A stretch of DNA of 64,000 nt from Fistulifera solaris (lineage: Eukaryota > Bacillariophyta > Bacillariophyceae > Naviculales > Stauroneidaceae). Every line of letters begins with the position of its first letter. The stretch's first letter is position 1. Under the pieces are notes generated by a model. The model was not told the origin of the DNA. It saw only the letters and a list, made by a program, of their open reading frames with translations, and ran no database searches. The translations under genes and the position numbers were made by a program. Shown piece after piece: positions 39,571 through 48,922 of the stretch. Where the stretch lies: NCBI GenBank assembly GCA_030295235.1, contig AP026137.1, forward strand, positions 124,001-188,000. Direction: 5' to 3'.

Positions 39571-40390
39571 TAGAAGACTATTATCTAAAGGCGGGCAGAA
39601 ACAAAGAGAGAATCATCAAAAGGGTATACTACGTATCTGTAATCGCAGTTTTATTTTAAAAGAGACATTAGCATAGTTATTTCGTAGACTTGTGAAATAT
39701 CTGGGACACGTCCAGATTTAGATTGCTTAGAGTATTTAAACTGTTTTGTTGATGCTAGCATCGTTCTAATTTGCTGCAACTGCTACATCCAGGAAAACGA
39801 AAGCCGCACTTGTAGCTATTCTCGGGATTCAATTTGCATGTGAATAGGTTTGAGTCGGGTTCGCGTTGCAAAAAGTGACTGAATTCGTGTCAACAAAATA
39901 TTCGACGGATCGCCAGAAAATGAGTGTCGTCTGTCTGTACTTTCAGTACGAGCGTCTACTCATGCACTCGACGACGAAAACGTTTTGCGTCAAGTGCAAC
40001 TTCCATCGCATTATTTGTTTCGCACAAAATAATGAGAACATTGCTTGACGTCTTTCACGAATCATCGTGTTCGCTGCATTCTCCAGCGTTTCGTTTATAA
40101 TACTTTCTTGCGAGAAGGAGGCATGCATGTGCACAAAGGATTCTGCGAAGATAGAATGCTCCTCGGTGCTGAGAAGTACGAGCGACAGCCTCCTCATGTT
40201 CGCATCTGTCATTCGGTCTTTGTGCACGACATGTTGTCACATTCTTCGGCTTTTGAAGTCGCGCGCTCATAAAATAATATTGACAACAATTTACACCGTT
40301 CAAAATACTGCATAAGCAAACGAAAACAAAAAAAACAACCGCGTCCAGGTTTATCGAGTCGAACAAAGCAATTGCCGCTTCGAAACCCCA
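39571..40390. promoter_or_regulatory. Upstream region of BspA-like copy 4
   Basis: Carries the second copies of the shared upstream blocks (39856-39884 and 39921-39954). Also holds a 15-nt orphan piece of repeat DNA, CTGGGACACGTCCAG (39701-39715), identical to the WDTSS-encoding sequence of the genes. No separate gene seen. Confidence 0.5.
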
Positions 40391-42292
40391 ATGAATCGTC
40401 TCCTTTTCTTCGCGCTCTTTGCATCTCTTCTTTATCCCGATGCGGAAGCAAGACTTCTGGGTGCACAATCGTGCATCAATCGTAACGTTCGTTGTGGCTT
40501 CATGAGGATGCACGCTCATCATGTCAAGGCCGACAAGACCTGCGAAACGAAGTGCGTCAATTGGGCTAGGTTCATCTCTTTGAGCTCTCAAGGCTGGAAG
40601 TGCGGCAAGTGCCCACAATGCTTCAACTCCAGGGAAGAACTGCAAAAGGCTGTAGACCTAGTCGTGGCGCGGAAGCCCTTTGCCGAAGCACTTTTAGGAA
40701 GCAAGTACGGATGGCCCATCGGCAAATGGTGCTTCACCGAGAATGTCACAGATTTCAGTGGCTTGTTTCTACGGGCTACCGAATTCACGGCGGATCTCTC
40801 CGAATGGGATACGTCTCATGTGACGAATATGCACTCCATGTTTGAGGAAGCCGTCAGCTTTCAAAGCGATATTGACGCTTGGGATGTCTCAAGCGTCCAA
40901 GATATGGGATCCATGTTTGCTAGTGCCACGCTATTTCACTCTGACTTGTCAAAATGGGACACGTCGGCTGTCACAGATATGTCACTCATGTTCTACGAGG
41001 CCGAAAGTTTTGACAGCAACATCAGCGCTTGGGATGTCTCGAATGTCCAGACCATGCGCTTGATGTTCAGGAGTACGCGCATAACGGATCAAGACCTCTC
41101 GAATTGGGACACATCGAGTGTCACGGACATGTATGGCATGTTCATGTTGGCATCCGAATATGGTGGGAACCTCAGTGCTTGGGATGTCTCCAAGGTTCAG
41201 AATATGGGGTCAATGTTCGACAGTGCCATAACGTTCAATTCCGATTTATCAGGCTGGGATACATCAAGCGTAACGGATATGTCTTGGATGTTCTACGAAG
41301 CGCTGAACTTTAATAGCGATTTGAGCGCGTGGGATGTATCAAAGGTTCAAGATATGACATCCATGTTTACCGACACCATTGCTTTTACGTCAGATCTGTC
41401 TAAATGGGATACGTCAAGTGTGACTGATATGCGCTCCATGTTCATCGCAGCATATAACTTCAATAGTGATATCGGCGCGTGGGACGTATCGAACGTCCAA
41501 AATATGCAATCGATGTTTGATTCGGCAACTAGTTTCAAATCGGATCTCTCTGCATGGAATACATCCAGTGTGACAGATATGTCTTGGATGTTTCACAATG
41601 ATTTCGAATTCAAGAGCGATCTTAGCGCTTGGGATGTTTCTCGAGTACAAGACATGACCTCGATGTTCTACAACGCCGCAGTGTACAACTCGGATTTGTC
41701 AAACTGGGACACCTCGAGTGTAACGAGTATGCGTTCGATGTTCTTTGAGGGCTTCGCGTTCAATCAGGACATTAGCGCATGGGATGTATCCAATGTCCAA
41801 GACATGCAATCCATGTTCGATGATGCCCGAGAGTTCCAATCGAACCTTGCCAATTGGGACACTTCCAGTGTAACAGACATGTCCTTTATGTTCCACAAGG
41901 CCTACAACTTCAACAGCGATATCAGCAACTGGGATGTTGCCAACGTTCGTGACATGAAAAATATGTTCAATGCTGCCTTCATGTTTGACTCTGATCTTTT
42001 TAGTTGGGACACTTCCAGTGTCACCGACATGCATTATATGTTTGCCTACGCCTCTGCCTTCAATCATGATATCAGCGCTTGGAACATCTCACAGGTGACC
42101 GACTTGGGCGGCATGTTTTACGCGGATGACGCGTTGAATCAGAATCTATGTCCGTGGGGAGCTTACTTGGCGGGCACAACAATTATATCCAACGACTCGG
42201 ACATGTTCGGAGCGACGTCTTGTCCCAACGAAGCGTCTCCCGACTTGTTCGCTACTCCTCCCGGTCCATTCTGTTACGATTGCGTCGTGTAA
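40391..42292 (+). CDS. BspA-like (DUF285) repeat surface protein, copy 4 (633 aa)
   Basis: ATG 40391, signal peptide MNRLLFFALFASLLYPDAEA, then the Cys module (AQSCINRNVRCGFM, CETKC, GWKCGKCPQCF) and YGWPIGKWCFTENVTDFS. It has 18 repeats of 25 residues in strict alternation: odd DLSxWDTSSVTDMxxMF, even DISAWDVSNVQDMxxMF. The last partial unit (LNQNLCPWG) and the Cys terminus (TSCPNEASPDL, PPGPFCYDC) close the protein. It is the longest of the four intact copies. As in the others, the repeats should form a single right-handed LRR-like solenoid on the cell surface or in the wall. No membrane anchor is seen after the repeats, so attachment, if any, must be through the Cys modules. Confidence 0.9.
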   Translation: MNRLLFFALFASLLYPDAEARLLGAQSCINRNVRCGFMRMHAHHVKADKTCETKCVNWARFISLSSQGWKCGKCPQCFNSREELQKAVDLVVARKPFAEALLGSKYGWPIGKWCFTENVTDFSGLFLRATEFTADLSEWDTSHVTNMHSMFEEAVSFQSDIDAWDVSSVQDMGSMFASATLFHSDLSKWDTSAVTDMSLMFYEAESFDSNISAWDVSNVQTMRLMFRSTRITDQDLSNWDTSSVTDMYGMFMLASEYGGNLSAWDVSKVQNMGSMFDSAITFNSDLSGWDTSSVTDMSWMFYEALNFNSDLSAWDVSKVQDMTSMFTDTIAFTSDLSKWDTSSVTDMRSMFIAAYNFNSDIGAWDVSNVQNMQSMFDSATSFKSDLSAWNTSSVTDMSWMFHNDFEFKSDLSAWDVSRVQDMTSMFYNAAVYNSDLSNWDTSSVTSMRSMFFEGFAFNQDISAWDVSNVQDMQSMFDDAREFQSNLANWDTSSVTDMSFMFHKAYNFNSDISNWDVANVRDMKNMFNAAFMFDSDLFSWDTSSVTDMHYMFAYASAFNHDISAWNISQVTDLGGMFYADDALNQNLCPWGAYLAGTTIISNDSDMFGATSCPNEASPDLFATPPGPFCYDCVV

Positions 42293-42568
42293 TCCGAAAT
42301 CAAAGGTGAGGGCAAACAAGACGACTTCTATGAGAATGTGTAATTCAGTTTAATGTCCATACGAACAAGAACGCGACGGCATCATAGATCGATAATGATT
42401 TACATGACAATATATAGTAAGCGTTGATATTTTTGACTCATTTTCGCCATAGCATTGTTAGGCATGAGCCAATTGGTAGAGACATTTCTTCTTTGAGCTG
42501 GTTATGTATGGTAATACGATGAATAGGAAATCCTTGTGCCCCTTGTTATTCAGCGTCGTTCTGGCTCA

Positions 42569-43231
42569 TTATGACTCGACTGCTTCTTCTTCGGGATCCC
42601 ACACAAACCGACTTTCGTCGACATCAAGTCGACACGACGGACCATCGTCCGTTCCCATGAATTCATGACGATGTTCCGAGACGAAATGATACAATGAGTC
42701 GCGCAATATTGCCGGTAACAGGACTCTGAATAGAGAGGCGGTCCATCGGACCAGGATCGGCAATTCATCCAACAAAGCAGCGACACGCAAAACGGCTTCC
42801 GATTCGACGTACGCGACACCGTTGGGATAACATAAGACCATAGACGAATAGTCGTCTGGTTGTCGACCCGATCTGATAAGCAAGGCTTTTCCGGTTTCAC
42901 TCTGCAAACTGCAAAAGCGCAGACTTTTGTCGGACGAATGATCCAAACAAAAATGCACACCGGCATTACAGAAATGACAGACTCCGTCATATAACAAAAT
43001 AGGAGAGGATGTATTCTGAAAGGCGGCTTGTAAAGGTAGTGACGACGATACAGCTGTTTCTGCGGTTGAGGATGAGGACGAAACTGATGATGATTTTGAA
43101 AATTCCCCGCTCATAAACGCCGCCATCCTTCGGGTGTCATGTAATTGCGGTGATGTTGTTGTCGTCTTCGAGAGCCAGGCATCGCAGCAAGCGAATAGCA
43201 TCACAAGCGCATAAATTAGCCGGCTCTTCAT
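42569..43231 (-). CDS. DCC-family thiol-disulfide oxidoreductase (DUF393), 220 aa
   Basis: ATG 43231. An N-terminal signal-like segment (MKSRLIYALVMLFACCDAWL) with an aromatic residue after Ala is compatible with a diatom bipartite plastid presequence, which is inference. After a Ser-rich linker the DCC domain starts with the diagnostic DxxCxxC motif, LLYDGVCHFCNAGVHFCLDH, at about residue 80. It continues LRFCSLQSETGKALL and SMVLCYPNGVAYVESEAVLR, ending with LRDSLYHFVSEHRHEFMG. DCC proteins have a thioredoxin-like fold and putative redox activity. Full length relative to the family. The gene 360 bp upstream on the same strand also looks thioredoxin-like. Confidence 0.88.
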   Translation of the reverse strand: MKSRLIYALVMLFACCDAWLSKTTTTSPQLHDTRRMAAFMSGEFSKSSSVSSSSSTAETAVSSSLPLQAAFQNTSSPILLYDGVCHFCNAGVHFCLDHSSDKSLRFCSLQSETGKALLIRSGRQPDDYSSMVLCYPNGVAYVESEAVLRVAALLDELPILVRWTASLFRVLLPAILRDSLYHFVSEHRHEFMGTDDGPSCRLDVDESRFVWDPEEEAVES

Positions 43232-43591
43232 ATTTCTTGCTTCCTTTTGTATCTTCGTATTTGATTATCCCGAGTAAAAAGTAGCAAGAACACTTATTTT
43301 CTTATCGTAATGCTATAACAACATCACAAGAGCAGCAGCAAATAATAAGAAAATGCCTCGCCGCTTCTTGAACTTCTGCAAGGTCGCTTTGGGCCAAATT
43401 CTTCCGGAACCAGTCAAACATTCCCACCATCCAAGGATGTGACGTAACGAAGTCTCCTTGTACAGTTTATGCGTTAGTGGCTCTCACAATGCGGTTCTCT
43501 ACGTGGCAAGAGGGGCCAAAATGCGAACCCATCATGACGTCATAAATCGTCATCTACATTTCACTAAGGTCTAAAGTCTCGACTATCTATT
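43232..43591. other. Intergenic
   Basis: 360 bp between two minus-strand genes; presumed promoter of the DCC gene. Nothing else recognised. Confidence 0.4.
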
Positions 43592-44371
43592 TTACTGTAC
43601 AATGCACGACGGTGCGAGAAATGCCGCCGCCGTCTGTTGTCGCCACGACAAGGCGGATTGGCCAGAACTCCACGCCGTCACGACGGGATCGGGATCACTA
43701 GAGGGATGCCATTCGAGCGCCATTTCTTCCGCCGCGGACGATACTTTGCGGCCCGTGGCGGATGCACAAACGGCCAAGGCGGGACAGGACGTCCAGGACA
43801 GGACTTGGGTCAAGAAGGGACTGCACGCACTCAAGTACGTCCAGGCGAGACCAGAATGCTCCAAGTAATCGAGTAAACTCTCGTCGAGATCGTCCGTCAT
43901 GATAACTAAAATGCCGCGTACTGTCGTGTTATATCTCTGTACCAATCGACGCACGAACAAGGGAATGAAATGACGGCTTGAAGGTTGTCGAGGATCCACC
44001 AAGAATACGGCAACGGAAGTGCATGTGGAAATCCAGCGATTCGTTTCCGCTGTCTCGGTATAAACAATTCCGGCTTCCAAATTGTGGCGTGTGACACGTC
44101 GGAAACGAGTTGCCGCTAGAGAAGGAAATGGATCCTTCTCCCACGCATCGGCTCGATAGGGAAAGTATTGCAGCGTATCCGGAAGAAACGCCAGTACTCC
44201 TTTGCGGCAAACAGTATTCTTGTCAATTAAAATCGGAGAGGGCTCTCGCACGGGGTCTTGTTTGGAAATTTCGGCGACATTTTCATCGTCATGAAAGGAA
44301 AGGTCGACCGCTTCAATCTCGTTTTTCCGCTCAAGTTCTTGAGATGCGTCCATCATAGCATCTAGATTCAT
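43592..44371 (-). CDS. Thioredoxin-fold-like protein without CxxC (259 aa)
   Basis: ATG 44371 (MNLDAMMDASQELERKNE), acidic N-terminus. The central part reads GVLAFLPDTLQYFPYRAD, then SVAVFLVDPRQPSS and FIPLFVRRLVQRYN, VRGILVIMTDD, LAWTYLSACSPFLTQVLS, then SCPALAVCASATGRKVSSAA and ALEWHP. The order beta strand, helix, ILVIMTDD strand and the SCPALAV turn (cis-Pro-like) is that of nucleoredoxin/tryparedoxin-type thioredoxin folds. There is no CxxC at the usual place, so it would be redox-inactive or use another site. Assignment is by pattern only. No signal peptide. Confidence 0.6.
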   Translation of the reverse strand: MNLDAMMDASQELERKNEIEAVDLSFHDDENVAEISKQDPVREPSPILIDKNTVCRKGVLAFLPDTLQYFPYRADAWEKDPFPSLAATRFRRVTRHNLEAGIVYTETAETNRWISTCTSVAVFLVDPRQPSSRHFIPLFVRRLVQRYNTTVRGILVIMTDDLDESLLDYLEHSGLAWTYLSACSPFLTQVLSWTSCPALAVCASATGRKVSSAAEEMALEWHPSSDPDPVVTAWSSGQSALSWRQQTAAAFLAPSCIVQ

Positions 44372-44761
44372 CGCTTTTTCGGAAATTTAAGCGCAATCAA
44401 TGACATTGCCAAGGAGTATCTCCTTTACGAGAGAACAATTTTTCGGGGAACGAATGATGGTGTGCTTTTGTGCGGTCTCATTTGTCAGCGCGATGATCAC
44501 CGAGCAAAAAAAGAACGCGATGGAAGCACGGGTATGGGTATACCTGCTGCGGTACTTCATCGAGTAACGGTCTGATTGATGTGAACCTGAAAGCCGCGTG
44601 AACCGCGCTGTAGGCTTTATAGTGTATTCATTCGAAACACATGGCCCGGGCCACTTGCGACATATAGTGGTTTATTGTTCACTAGTTTACGAGGCAAAAT
44701 GGAAATTTGGTAAATTACCAATTAGGCTTTGCTCTTTATCTGCAAAGAGCCTTTATAAATC
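44372..44761. other. Intergenic with hairpins next to the inverted repeat
   Basis: Contains GCTCTTT-ATCTGC-AAAGAGC (44731-44750), a perfect 7-bp stem, and TTGGTAA-A-TTACCAA just before it. Both lie within 60 bp of the outer end of the left inverted-repeat arm, 3' of the minus-strand gene, and may act in its 3' UTR. No gene. Confidence 0.5.
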
Positions 44762-45860
44762 CTCAAAACAGGCAACTCAACTGTCGCTTCTTTAAAGCAC
44801 CGCGGCACCAATGACACTGACTCCACCAACCACCAGCGATAAAATCTCAACCTTGAAACTGCCACTATCACCGCCTTCATCGGCCAACATCATGGCTTCC
44901 ATCGAAAAGTCGGTCGTCACAGGCTCCGTGGCAAGCTCGCGGTCTTCAGCACCGCGCAAACGACGAACGGCTCCGACGTAGTCAACAAGGGCCTTACCCG
45001 TCATGGTGAGAGTTTGCGATGTGGCTCCAAAGGCGGATCGCGGAAGAATGTGGTAGAAATTGATGGTTTTCGGAGTAGCTCCCAACTCAAAGCTGGTCAA
45101 GGCCGAATCAACTGGCACGGTGGCGGTGATGAGGTTAGTGGCCGCTCCCGCGCCGATCTTCATGGTGACGGTTTCGAATTCGACAAAGTTGTAATCCTGA
45201 TCATCGACGGCGAGACTGAACCAGATGGGCTCACCGGGTGGTAGAGGGTTGGTGCCTTCCCATGTTCCCGTGACCGTTGTACCGGAGAGCTCGGTCGTTG
45301 AGCCGCCAACATCGACTGCGTTATTCTCGATATCCGAACTGACGGTGAAGGTCGAAAGGATGGGTGTCACGCGGAAATCAAAGTGCTTGCGTTCCAACAC
45401 GACGGCCTCTTCGGCCGCGTTGATCATCATAATGTCGGCTTGAATGCACACGCCGAACTTGCCCTCCACGGCGTGAACCGATGTACCCCACGGAGCAACA
45501 GCGATTTCCATGTCGACGGTATTAAGAGCCGTCAAATGACCGTCTTGGTCGTAGGATGTCTTCACCGTCACGACTCCGTCTCCGGCGGCAAGACAACCGG
45601 GGGCGAGGATGGTGAACTCGTAGTACTTCGTACCGGCTGCCGGGTCGGGTCCCGGGTTATTCGAAATGTCAACGTCGGTACCGGCAGTGTTGGCGATCTG
45701 GATATGATTCAAACTGGTGGTTTCATCGGTGTTGCCCTCACCGATGTTGAACTCGGTGAGTACATCATTGACATTTCCGATCTACAAAGCAAGCAAGGAG
45801 AACGATCGATTGGGTTAGTGTGGGTTGGGTTCGGTGAACGGACTTAACGAGCGACAAAAA
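44762..45860. repeat. Left arm of 1,099-bp inverted repeat
   Basis: Arm runs from CTCAAAACAGG at 44762 to GCGACAAAAA at 45860 and is matched in reverse complement by 47161-48259, same length, with no difference I could find. It covers exon 2, the 3' part of the intron and about 30 bp of 3' UTR. Spacer 45861-47160 is 1,300 bp and not inverted-identical except for part of exon 1. Confidence 0.85.
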
Positions 45861-46026
45861 AGAAAAAACAATTTGTTTCTGCGTCGTCGAGCGAGTAAAG
45901 TTTAACGGTTCGCAGAAATGCACAAAGAATATGGATTCTGGAACGTACCGTGAGGGTGGGAGGAAGTTGTGCATAGGCCTGGTTGGTGAAACCGAGAAAT
46001 GCCAGAGTGGGGAAGAAGAATTTCAT
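44792..46026 (-). CDS. Secreted protein of unknown family, left copy (355 aa, one intron)
   Basis: Exon 1 45949-46026 (signal peptide MKFFFPTLAFLGFTNQAYA, then QLPPTLT), intron 45782-45948 (167 bp, GTACGT...TTGTAG), exon 2 44792-45781. The mature protein is acidic and beta-rich in appearance (IGNVNDVLTEFNIGEGN, GPDPAAGTKYYEFTILAPGC, FDFRVTPILSTFTVSSDIEN, GEPIWFSLAVDDQDYNFVEF). A LRGAEDRELATEP stretch precedes a C-terminal hydrophobic segment (SLVVGGVSVIGAAVL) that could be a GPI signal or membrane tail; GPI is plausible given its position at the extreme C-terminus. I do not recognise the family. From TNQAYA onward it is identical in sequence to the right copy; only the first part of the signal peptide and the 5' half of the intron differ. 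Confidence 0.85.
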
Positions 46027-47014
46027 TTTATTTGTTAGTTTGGAGTTGCGAAAAGTCGCTTGGTTTGTCTTGCCTGTGTTTTGTCAAAGTCACATTTTGT
46101 GAGATCGAAAATTGTTTGATTGGCAAGCGACAAAGCAACGAGATGCCGTTGAATTGGAAAAAAGTCACAAGTCACAATTCTTTCGCGAACGAACAGCATA
46201 TTCTATCAATGACAATGTGACAATTCGTATTTGTTATTTGGTGACTGCGATGGTGACTGGTGACTGGTGACTGGTGACTGGTTGCTTGATTGGACATTGC
46301 ACGGGGCAAGTGGCCAATTGGCAAATTAAATTATTTTACTTCCACCACTTGTATTACCATTTGAAAGATCAAGTCAACAGTCAACATGCAGAAGCTTAAG
46401 TGGTAAGTAGTTAAGTATTCTTGTGGGGAAAAGAAAAAGTGATCCGTGATCGTGATCCGTGATCATGATTTGAATTCCTCGATGGCAACGGCAAGTAGCT
46501 CGTGGCTGAGTCTAAAGTCTAAAGGATAGAAGCTAATCCTTGGCTTAATGACACAAGTCACAATTACAGATGACATGAGACACATTACTGAGGCGACCGA
46601 TGACCGCAAACGAAAGAATTCTTCGAGGGACTTGTAATAAGTCTTTGTGTAGCTAAATTCTAAATTGTAATTGTAAAGAAGTCCTGGCTTTTATGTAAAT
46701 GACCCTACTTCCTACTTACTCTATAAAGAATATAAAATACAAATCCCCTTCGTACCCGAGCTAAAGGTAAAAAAGCCAAAAGCATACTACTTTTGAGTTG
46801 TGAGTTGTGAGTCTCTATGTCTCTAGCCTCTAGCTGCTGCCTTCTTTTTATTACAATAAAAAAATGAAAAACATCATCCAGTACGACGTACCCCAAAGCA
46901 GAAACTTGGGAGCTACCCTCTTTATGTCGATTGTGGGACAATCATTTCTTCGCCTCATAAATTTGAAATTCCTTCAAACGAAAAGCTGTTCAAAAGCATC
47001 ACAACACTCTCAAG
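46027..47014. promoter_or_regulatory. Divergent promoter region between the inverted copies
   Basis: 988 bp separating the two ATGs. Contains four tandem GGTGACT heptamers (46252-46279) with another at 46240-46246, and GATCCGTGATC/GTGATCC repeats near 46441-46465. The two promoter halves are not inverted copies of one another, so the paired genes may be expressed differently. Confidence 0.6.
46252..46282. repeat. GGTGACT heptamer tandem repeat (about 4.4 copies)
   Basis: Perfect 7-bp units at 46252, 46259, 46266 and 46273 plus GGT, upstream of the left copy (minus) and about 740 bp from the right copy. Confidence 0.85.
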
Positions 47015-48229
47015 ATGAAATTTCTTCTCTCCGCTCTGGCCCTTCTCGGTTTCACCAACCAGGCCTATGCACAACTTCCTCCCACCCTCACGGTATGTTT
47101 TACAAACAAAACTGTTCTTTTTTTGTTTGCGATTCGATTCACTACATCCGGTCGACCAAATTTTTGTCGCTCGTTAAGTCCGTTCACCGAACCCAACCCA
47201 CACTAACCCAATCGATCGTTCTCCTTGCTTGCTTTGTAGATCGGAAATGTCAATGATGTACTCACCGAGTTCAACATCGGTGAGGGCAACACCGATGAAA
47301 CCACCAGTTTGAATCATATCCAGATCGCCAACACTGCCGGTACCGACGTTGACATTTCGAATAACCCGGGACCCGACCCGGCAGCCGGTACGAAGTACTA
47401 CGAGTTCACCATCCTCGCCCCCGGTTGTCTTGCCGCCGGAGACGGAGTCGTGACGGTGAAGACATCCTACGACCAAGACGGTCATTTGACGGCTCTTAAT
47501 ACCGTCGACATGGAAATCGCTGTTGCTCCGTGGGGTACATCGGTTCACGCCGTGGAGGGCAAGTTCGGCGTGTGCATTCAAGCCGACATTATGATGATCA
47601 ACGCGGCCGAAGAGGCCGTCGTGTTGGAACGCAAGCACTTTGATTTCCGCGTGACACCCATCCTTTCGACCTTCACCGTCAGTTCGGATATCGAGAATAA
47701 CGCAGTCGATGTTGGCGGCTCAACGACCGAGCTCTCCGGTACAACGGTCACGGGAACATGGGAAGGCACCAACCCTCTACCACCCGGTGAGCCCATCTGG
47801 TTCAGTCTCGCCGTCGATGATCAGGATTACAACTTTGTCGAATTCGAAACCGTCACCATGAAGATCGGCGCGGGAGCGGCCACTAACCTCATCACCGCCA
47901 CCGTGCCAGTTGATTCGGCCTTGACCAGCTTTGAGTTGGGAGCTACTCCGAAAACCATCAATTTCTACCACATTCTTCCGCGATCCGCCTTTGGAGCCAC
48001 ATCGCAAACTCTCACCATGACGGGTAAGGCCCTTGTTGACTACGTCGGAGCCGTTCGTCGTTTGCGCGGTGCTGAAGACCGCGAGCTTGCCACGGAGCCT
48101 GTGACGACCGACTTTTCGATGGAAGCCATGATGTTGGCCGATGAAGGCGGTGATAGTGGCAGTTTCAAGGTTGAGATTTTATCGCTGGTGGTTGGTGGAG
48201 TCAGTGTCATTGGTGCCGCGGTGCTTTAA
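47015..48229 (+). CDS. Secreted protein of unknown family, right copy (355 aa, one intron)
   Basis: Exon 1 47015-47092 (MKFLLSALALLGFTNQAYAQ signal region), intron 47093-47239 (147 bp, GTATGT...TTGTAG, phase 0), exon 2 47240-48229. The mature sequence is the same as in the left copy, including the C-terminal hydrophobic segment after DSGSFKVEIL. The last ~50 nt of exon 1 is also identical between copies, then the 5' part of the intron diverges, then identity resumes at 47161. This patchwork suggests gene conversion rather than simple duplication. The final TAA and first 30 bp of 3' UTR are inside the identical arm; sequence diverges at 48260. Confidence 0.85.
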
Positions 48230-48259
48230 AGAAGCGACAGTTGAGTTGCCTGTTTTGAG
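47161..48259. repeat. Right arm of 1,099-bp inverted repeat
   Basis: Reverse complement of 44762-45860. Antisense reading frames within the two arms translate to the same sequences, which supports identity at the nucleotide and not only the protein level. Confidence 0.85.
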
Positions 48260-48922
48260 AATTTAGAAATGATTCGAGAAGCCTTTACAAAGAAAAAAAA
48301 AAGAACATACCAGGGTAGTGTCATTTTTGAAAGCAACAAAAATAAACCCATTTGATCTCTTTCAAACAATGTATATGATGTTTCTCTATTCCTTATCAAA
48401 AATTTTGACCCACAATAGACCCATGAACACAAGAAAGCCACCCGTGAAGAAAAACAGCCAAGATCGACACTGAGCGGGGAAGTCGATGGACTCGTGGTTT
48501 CGGCATCATTTCGTAGAATATTTGTCGCTTACTTATAACAGTACCAGGTAAGGCCAGTTTAACAGGCCCTGATGATCATTTCGTGTTTTCCGGCTCTATG
48601 TCTAATGTATGAATCATCGAAATGTTTTTTAAAGAACTAATGATCCTGTTGCGTTGATAACGACAAGCCATTCCTTTTGTTTTTGTTATTTCGAACACAC
48701 TGCTGGGCTGTTTTTCCGCGCAAGCTATACAAAATATCACCTTCAATCGTAACGGTACTGAAACACGACATACGATCGCCGATTTTTTTTTCGCTCATTC
48801 ATTTCATTACTACGTATAAAACGCACGGCAGCGTGATAATCTCTCAAACGATCGAACGAAACCAATCATCAGCCATCATTTTCTTTGCCATATATAATCA
48901 GTAAGAAGATGGGACGACACAA
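48260..48922. other. Intergenic
   Basis: Between the right inverted-repeat gene and the SHPRH-like gene (both plus strand). No gene seen; a TATATAA-like element near 48892-48898 lies close to the start of the latter. An out-of-frame ATG at 48909 precedes the chosen start at 48923. Confidence 0.4.

Noticed and set aside
27754-42292. Bacterial contamination suggested by BspA/DUF285 repeats and FhuD-like proteins
   Set aside because: FBP1-like genes have spliceosomal introns, signal peptides are eukaryote-like, and flanking genes (RPL26, RRM, SHPRH) are eukaryotic.
46252-46282. CRISPR-like array
   Set aside because: Units are 7 bp with no spacers; simple tandem repeat in a eukaryotic promoter.
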